The notes under the pieces were generated by a model. The model did no database searches and was not told the DNA's origin. It was given only the letters and a program-made list of their open reading frames with translations. 64,000 nucleotides of DNA, taken from positions 6,696,001-6,760,000 of the forward strand of contig JAJUBI010000001.1 in the NCBI GenBank assembly GCA_022419385.1, written 5' to 3'. Source of the stretch: Paraconiothyrium sp. Pb-2020. Taxonomy: Eukaryota > Ascomycota > Dothideomycetes > Pleosporales > Didymosphaeriaceae. The position numbers and the translations under genes are program-made. Shown here in pieces: positions 58,290-64,000 of the stretch (positions within the stretch are counted from its first letter, which is position 1; the number at the start of each line of letters is the position of its first letter).

Positions 58290-59469
58290 GGTATCGTCAG
58301 GGAGAGTGATGCGCACACTCAGATGGGTTTCAAGCGGTGAAGTCGAAGAAGTACGATGGATGCAAGGCTGCACAGGTCGCGCGGCGCAGTTGTTTGACTT
58401 TGCTTGACGCTTACGGCTTCAATTCCGACTGTGTAACGTAAGCTAGCCGTTCCCGATACGGCGGGGCAACTAACTGCTAAAACAAACACTGTTGACGAAA
58501 CCTTGTATATTGATAGTCGGTTGGGGGGTCGTTCCAGATACCCGTTGCCGCCCGCCTGCATTGCGGGTCCTTCCGTTCCACCCCTGGTCGGTGAACATTT
58601 ACTTGAAAATTGGCGTGGGGGCTGATTCTCGGAGACCGAACTCACATCTCCACATCTCCACATCTCCACATCTCCACATCTCCACGGCTCAGCACACGAC
58701 ACAAGCCTTGTTGAACTTTTGGCCCCTCAAATGCACGCAACGACTGCGGGGGTTCACTTGGCAATGTCACGATAAGGTTGCACTTCCTGCAACCTCGTGA
58801 AGTTTGTGGCTCGCATTCTATGTGGTAGATCTGGGTTTGTCTTCGGGTAAAAGATGCCTGGTCTTGGCTCAAGTCCTTGGCTACATACTCGTTGGGCACA
58901 GCGAGAACGCCTTGTCTGGGTTCGGGATGCTAAGTGATGCATCTGGATAGCTAGCTGAGAACCGGTAAACATTCAGGGATTCCGACGCAGGTGCGCCAGC
59001 CAGCGGCGAATGGCACATAACGTACCCAGTGTACCAAGGGAATGATACTAGGCTGCAAGTTGCACAGGTAGGCAACAGGCAGGTGTATTACGCTCGTATC
59101 ATGGCAGTGACACAGGAACGTTCTGCAGACACCCACCCTGAGACGTGCAGCGTAAGCAACGCATCTGACCGCGCCGCACAACACCAGGCAGGGTTAACTT
59201 TAGTACCCCGACAACGGTGCACATGTATGCGTGCCCCTGCACCGTTGATACCCATGCAACGCAAGTAGTGAAGGGCGGCCCAGGCATGGGTCCTCGGCCC
59301 CGATGCAGGTATCGGTGCGACGCATAAGCACGCGCGGTGCTCCGCCCACTGGAGAAGATAACCGCCTGAGATCTACATTGATGCTTTATTTTCATCTTGA
59401 TAGTCTCTCGACTTGAATCTTGACTAAAGAGGCACAGCATCTGCTGAGCCATCATGACCACGTTCCGAC
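58290..59469. other. Intergenic with microsatellite
   Basis: Promoters of two divergent loci. It contains the 8-bp tandem repeat listed separately. No gene recognised. Confidence 0.4.
58643..58682. repeat. 8-bp tandem repeat, five copies
   Basis: CACATCTC repeated five times without change, followed by a partial unit. Confidence 0.95.
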
Positions 59470-60654
59470 ATGTCTACTACCAAAGGACATCCAACGCACG
59501 AACAAATTCTTGACAGTCCTGCCGAGAAGGTCCCTGATGGCATCGTCCGAAACCTCATCGATCCGTGGAGTATGCAGCACGATGCGGAAGCAGCGTTGAT
59601 TGCTCTGTATGTGATTGTCATGGTTGCCGTGCTGATGCGTGTCTATGCGCAGCTTCGGCTTGCTCGAAGACTCGTTGCTGAGGACTACGCTCTGCGATGC
59701 ACTTTTGAACAGCTCAGAAGCTTAGTCGTTCCACAGGTCGTATACACGGCAGCTTTCATGCCAGTTGGGTTTCTTCTCGCGCGCGCCCCGATGGGTGTTC
59801 ACCAATGGAACATTACCCTGAGGAAGTTTGCGCGGTACCTGTTTGTAAGCCAAATCCAGAAGCGATCCAATCTATACATATGCTAAAAGTCCTGCCAGCT
59901 CCAATATGTCGAGTTTATCATCTGGGGGATTGTCATTCTCCTTCTCAAGATCGCCATTATTCTGCAGTACCTGCGTATTTTCGCGCCTTCTGGCATCCGC
60001 GGTTTCACCTTTTGGACCCTACACGTCGTTCTCTGGGCAAACGTTGCCTACTACGTTGCGTTTACGTTCATCTTCATCTTTGTGTGCAACCCACGCGCCA
60101 TGTTCTGGGATAAGACAATCACGCGCGGCAAATGCCTTGACATCTTTGAGATCAACGTGATCAGTGCAGTTATCTGCGTCGTCTCCGACCTGACCATCCT
60201 GCTGCTGCCTTTGAGCAGAATTTCGCAGCTGAAAGTCTCGCAGCGAAAGAAAGTCGGCCTGGTGTGTCTGTTTGCCATCGGAGTGTTGTAAGTCTCCTTC
60301 CTGTCCCACACATGTGCCATCGCGCATTTCGCGCTGACATAAGGTTTTAGTGCTTGTGCCACGTCTAGCGTCCGCCTATATTACAACGTCCACCTCTGGA
60401 AACACCAAGAAGACATTACCTACCAGCTCGGTCACATCTCCTTCTGGGGCACTGCTCAAATTCCCGCCGGTTTCCTCATCGTGTGTCTACCGTCGGTGCC
60501 CAAGGTTATCAACTACATGCGGGGAAAACCCTTCATCATACGCATCGAGTCATCGATTCGGTCGCGATTGCACTTGACAAGCCCCAAAAGTCGTGAGGGG
60601 ATCGAATGGACAGTGGAGGCCAAGTGTGATGTTAGTTTTTACAACCCTAAGTAG
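59470..60654 (+). CDS. Rhodopsin-like (PTH11-type) integral membrane protein
   Basis: Exons 59470-59844, 59899-60287 and 60351-60654 (introns 54 and 63 bp, the first with a TGCTAAAA branch site) give 355 residues. Helices seen in order: AALIALYVIVMVAVLMRVYA, VVYTAAFMPVGFLL, FIIWGIVILLLKIAIILQYL, VVLWANVAYYVAFTFIFIFV + CNP, INVISAVICVVSDLTILLLP, KKVGLVCLFAIGVFACATSS, and ISFWGTAQIPAGFLIVCLPS. This is the canonical seven-helix layout of fungal rhodopsin-domain proteins, with an N-terminal polar tail and a cytoplasmic C-terminus. Possible sensing role; no ligand known. It is intact, unlike the relic at 49-50 kb. The final exon ends in AT-rich DNA, and the usual long tail is short here. Confidence 0.85.
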
Positions 60655-62108
60655 TCTAGTAGGTAGCCTATAATGGATATCTTAAAGCACTATATAGGGC
60701 CCACAATTCCTATTAGCACTATATCTTGTCTCGAAAATATATACACGGTTTTTAAAAAAGAATACTAGTAATAATTTTATTATAGGGGTTATTATTTAAC
60801 TATATTTATAAATCTAATCTATACTAGAGATATATTTCTATAGTACTTACTTAAGTATAATAAGAAGAAGGGGATAAAGCTAAATATTATTACTAAGAGC
60901 CACATGGACTAGACAGGCTTTGTAGATAAGAAGGGCACTATGGAGAAATTAGTCAAGCACGATAAAGTAAGGACAACTATATATTAACAGAGATTTCCTG
61001 GCTGGTGTGGTGGAGGTGAAGCGGAGGAGGAGAGGAGGAAGGGCTGCGTGGCGAACGCTACAGCGTTAACATATGGAGGCGTGGGGGAGGGAGAACTCAA
61101 CACCCAAATCTACATCGAAATGCTATGATCAGCACGCAAACACCCAGAGCCACGATCGACATGCCTAATCCCGCCGAACCACTGGAGCTGCATACTACCG
61201 GGTCGTTAACGCCACAAGGCCCGCGGGACTGGATAACCGCAGTATTAACCTATAATCTATAAGTTGTTCACTGTGCGCGTTGGCTGCTGCGGAGGCTTGG
61301 TCACTGCCTAATAAAGGCTCCCAATCTAGGTTAGGACAAGGGAGGAGAGATAGCAAGAGCTCCCATACGAGCCGTGGCCCTGAGTAATCCTTCCCTGCGA
61401 TTCTGACTTCCTTGCTGGCGGACGGCTCGTTGAAGTTCTTCCCTGCTTCCCTACGGCCGCAGGATAACAATAGGTTAGGCTGCTACAAACGAACGGTGAT
61501 CGCTCCTCATATACGGACTTTAGTCCGGGAATGGGAAGTCATGACATGGGGCTGTGTACGAGCCGTGCACCAGCCTTGGCGTTCAACGGCCGGGCCGATG
61601 GAAAGTGCCCGCCTCCTGCCGAGCGATGTTATAGGCGAAGGGAGGCTGAGTTTGGGCGGGCGTGCGGCGGGCAGTAGTTGGGCAATGAGGCAACATGCAT
61701 CGAACTTAGTATCTATGGATTTACACAATACAAGGGGCAAATGGGAGAGAGTGTTTCTGAGGCAGAGTCTCTATAGCTGCTGCTGTGCTGAAATGTAAGC
61801 CCCTGTCATAAACCATAGCTTATGACGAACAAACTAACACAACACATAGTCAGTCTGCCTCATAGTCCTGGTTTTCAGGTGTCGGTGGTTGGGTTTCTTA
61901 TCTCTGAGCCCGTGCTTTCGAATTACCACAACGTCTATTAGACCGAGTAGAGTATGCACGGACGCGAAGAAGTTCACTTTTCCTAACGAGGTAGTGGAAA
62001 CGGGCCGTCTCGACTACAGTATATATCGGCGCACTACTAATTATACCGAATATCTTTGTCAGTGTCCTTACTTGATCGTGCATTCTTGCCCTCCCTCTGG
62101 CAATCAAG
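60655..62108. other. AT-rich island then gene-free DNA
   Basis: 60655-60990 is strongly AT-rich. 61000-62108 has higher GC with unrecognised frames of 90-130 codons on both strands. Confidence 0.45.
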
Positions 62109-63717
62109 ATGTTGGATTATCTTCTCAGCTCCAGTACACTGCAGCTAAACCACCATGTCTTCGACTGGAACATCCTCTGGGCAGCCGTCGTGCTTCTAGT
62201 CCTCTACCAGACGGCCAAGATGCTCTACCGAGCCCACTTCCATCCTCTCCGGTCCATTCCTGGGCCCTGGATCAGCTCTGCGACATCTCTCTGGATCCGA
62301 TGGCAGAGATGGCACGGTCGCCTATCTTTCGAAGCCGACAAGCTGATGGCGAAGTACGGCCCCATCGTCCGTATCGCTCCGAACCTCGTCATTCTCAACG
62401 ACCCCTCAGAAGTAGAGAAAGTCTTCATTCGAAAAGACCTGGACACCTCACCAAAATCTATCCGCGCCCTTAGAGTAGGTGGCCATGACTGGACAGTCAC
62501 GTACCCGCAACATTCAATTGCTAGAACGAGAAGACATCCTGTCATGATCGCCACCACGACCAAGAATCTCAAGCTTCGACACGACGTCTTCGTCGAGAAT
62601 ATCGAAGCCATGGTACGTGACCTCGGTATCTCCTTCGGTAAAAGATCAGAAGACATTGTGCACCACCTGCGCATCTGCACCCTGAAGAACAGCCAAGTAA
62701 TAATGGGCGGCTCCGAAGTCGACATCCCCACATCCGACTTCCCACACGTAGTGGGCGAGTACAACTTCCTCGTCGTCTGGCGCCTCTGTCTACCAGAATG
62801 GCTCTTCTCATGGCTGCAACACAGTCCCTTCACGCACGCCAGCTTCCGCATCCGCTCAAGCGACAGGCATTCGACCTCGGCGCGGAACTGTGTCGGCAAG
62901 CCAAGGCCAATGACAAGCCCTTCGACGAAGACCCAACCATCTACAAGCTCTTCACCGACCCAGACGCTAAAGTATCCCACGCAAACATGGAACGACGCCG
63001 AGCTCGGCGCCGAAATGGCAGGCCAGGTCTCGCGGCTACGGAAACGACATCCTCGGCGCTGGCGTTATATACTACGAACTTGCGCTTAATCCGGCGCTGC
63101 AGCGGTCTCTCTACGAGGAGTTACGCGCGCACGAGGGTATGAAGGCCTTGACTCCCTCAAGCTGCTGGACGCGTGTATCAAGGAGGGTCTTCGCTTTCGG
63201 CCGCCTGTTGCGCTGACGGGGTCCCGCCTTGTTTCCTGCTGGGGGGTTGAGGTTAGGCTACTATCTTCCTGCTGGCGCGGTGGTTACGACGCAGTCTCTC
63301 TCCATGAGCCGGCAGCGACCCGATTTGTTCCCGGATTTTGATACTTTTAATCCGTTGAGATGGCTCGAGTGCCCGGAGTGATGAGCGCTCAAAAAGCGAG
63401 ATATGAACAGCGAGAGCTCAAACAACGAGAAGTCAAACAACGAAAGTTAAACAACGAGAAGTTAAACAATGAGGCCTCGAAAACAGAGATGGCAGAGAAG
63501 AAAAAGCTCTTGGTGCCATTGGTGTAGGCGCCCGCGCTGTCCGGGAGGAAATATGGCGACATATCAGATGCGCTTGTTGCTCAAGGCGATTTTTGAGAGG
63601 TTTGAGGTCAGAGTTGCGACTGAGACGACGCCGGAGAAGATGAGCCCGTTCGAGGCGAATGGGTATCGTAGTCGGCATGATCGGTGTGATTTGGTGTTTG
63701 TACCGAGGCAAACCTAA
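62109..63717 (+). pseudogene. Cytochrome P450 pseudogene with several frameshifts
   Basis: The first about 250 codons are intact: a membrane anchor (ILWAAVVLLVLYQTAKMLY), HPLRSIPGPW, KYGPIVRIAPNLVILNDPSE. The frame then shifts at about 62860 (to FDLGAELCRQAKANDKPFDE) and again towards the I-helix (ATETTSSALA near 63040). Further shifts reach IYYELALNPALQRSLYEELR and LDSLKLLDACIKEGLRFRPP (ExxR), YYLPAGAVVTTQSLSMSRQR and FNPLRWLECPE. A repeat-rich insert follows. The heme loop is split: GVGAR lies in one frame and CPGGNMATYQMRLLLKAIFE in the next, the shift falling just before the cysteine ligand. The tail ends FVPRQT at 63717. It cannot encode a working enzyme. Confidence 0.85.
63420..63472. 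repeat. About 15-bp imperfect tandem repeat, four copies
   Basis: Units AAACAACGAGAAGTC, AAACAACGAAAGTT, AAACAACGAGAAGTT and AAACAATGAGG. They lie in the insert before the heme loop of the P450 pseudogene, and one frame reads as a Lys/Glu/Asn-rich helix. Confidence 0.85.
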
Positions 63718-64000
63718 GAATAGAGGACTAGTCATCGTTCTTAGGGCGTCTTAACTTCACCCTGTTTATTCTTGTTTAAGCTAGCGCCTAATATCTTTAA
63801 GTAGATAGATAGTTATATTACTTTCTATTACTATGGCTAATTTCTTTCTATCTATTATAATAACTTATATAGAATATATACCTAGTCCTTCTAATAGTAT
63901 TACTATATAAGAGGATATAATTTATTATAATCTATAATATTAACTATTAAGTTTATATTATAAAGGTTTTTAAGAGTAAATTTATATAAATATATACTAA
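63718..64000. other. AT-rich DNA at window edge
   Basis: From about 63780 the sequence is very AT-rich and resembles the islands at 52.8 and 60.7 kb. It probably continues beyond the window. Confidence 0.5.

Noticed and set aside
61412..61798. 128-codon plus-strand frame
   Set aside because: Overlaps another open frame on the other strand and shows no motif; typical of chance frames in GC-rich DNA.
1..64000. tRNA genes and CRISPR arrays
   Set aside because: Looked for TTCGA-type T-loops with plausible cloverleaf flanks and for regularly spaced repeats; none convincing. CRISPR is not expected in a fungal genome.

Overview
The window looks like nuclear DNA of a filamentous ascomycete, most likely a dothideomycete (order-level placement is inference). 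Almost every recognisable gene is split by short GT-AG introns, mostly 45-120 bp, often with a CTAA-type branch site. The gene families are typical of moulds: PTH11/rhodopsin-like membrane proteins, Zn2Cys6 regulators, highly reducing polyketide synthase, MYND-finger proteins, F-box/ankyrin proteins and a dispersed 5S rRNA gene. I joined exons by hand from splice consensus, reading frame and family motifs.

Layout. 0.8-7.3 kb: an intact cytochrome P450, a rhodopsin-like membrane protein, a relic of a PDR-type ABC transporter and a DUF3445 heme-dependent N-demethylase-like gene. 8.0-16.3 kb: an F-box/ankyrin gene, an intact 5S rRNA gene, a secreted NucA/NucB-like nuclease, a small unknown gene, a MYND-finger gene and a small secreted cysteine-rich gene with a broken end. 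17-25 kb: relics, two complementary 5S fragments, a GIY-YIG/T5orf172 gene and a six-exon secreted-protein gene with an in-frame TGA. 26-32 kb: two members of an unrecognised secreted family and two ankyrin genes, one frameshifted.

33.7-45.1 kb is the most coherent functional block: a UNC93-like transporter, two FAD-dependent (DAO-fold) oxidoreductases, a Zn2Cys6/fungal_trans regulator and a HAD-type 2-haloacid-dehalogenase-like enzyme. Transporter, regulator, two oxidases and a hydrolase side by side suggest an undescribed catabolic or detoxification cluster; this is inference from order and families.

46-64 kb: a sulfotransferase-like gene with a 9-nt microexon, relics of an MFS transporter and a rhodopsin-like gene, a divergent Sec11 signal peptidase paralogue, an unknown gene, an AT-rich island, and a broken secondary-metabolism locus. 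In that locus a polyketide synthase keeps only ER-KR-ACP and an adjoining MFS transporter has lost its 5' part, as if one deletion removed both facing 5' halves. Then follow a frameshifted DUF829/PaxU-like gene, an intact rhodopsin-like gene and a multiply frameshifted P450 next to AT-rich DNA at the window edge. The density of relics, tandem repeats and AT-rich islands fits an accessory or fast-evolving region.
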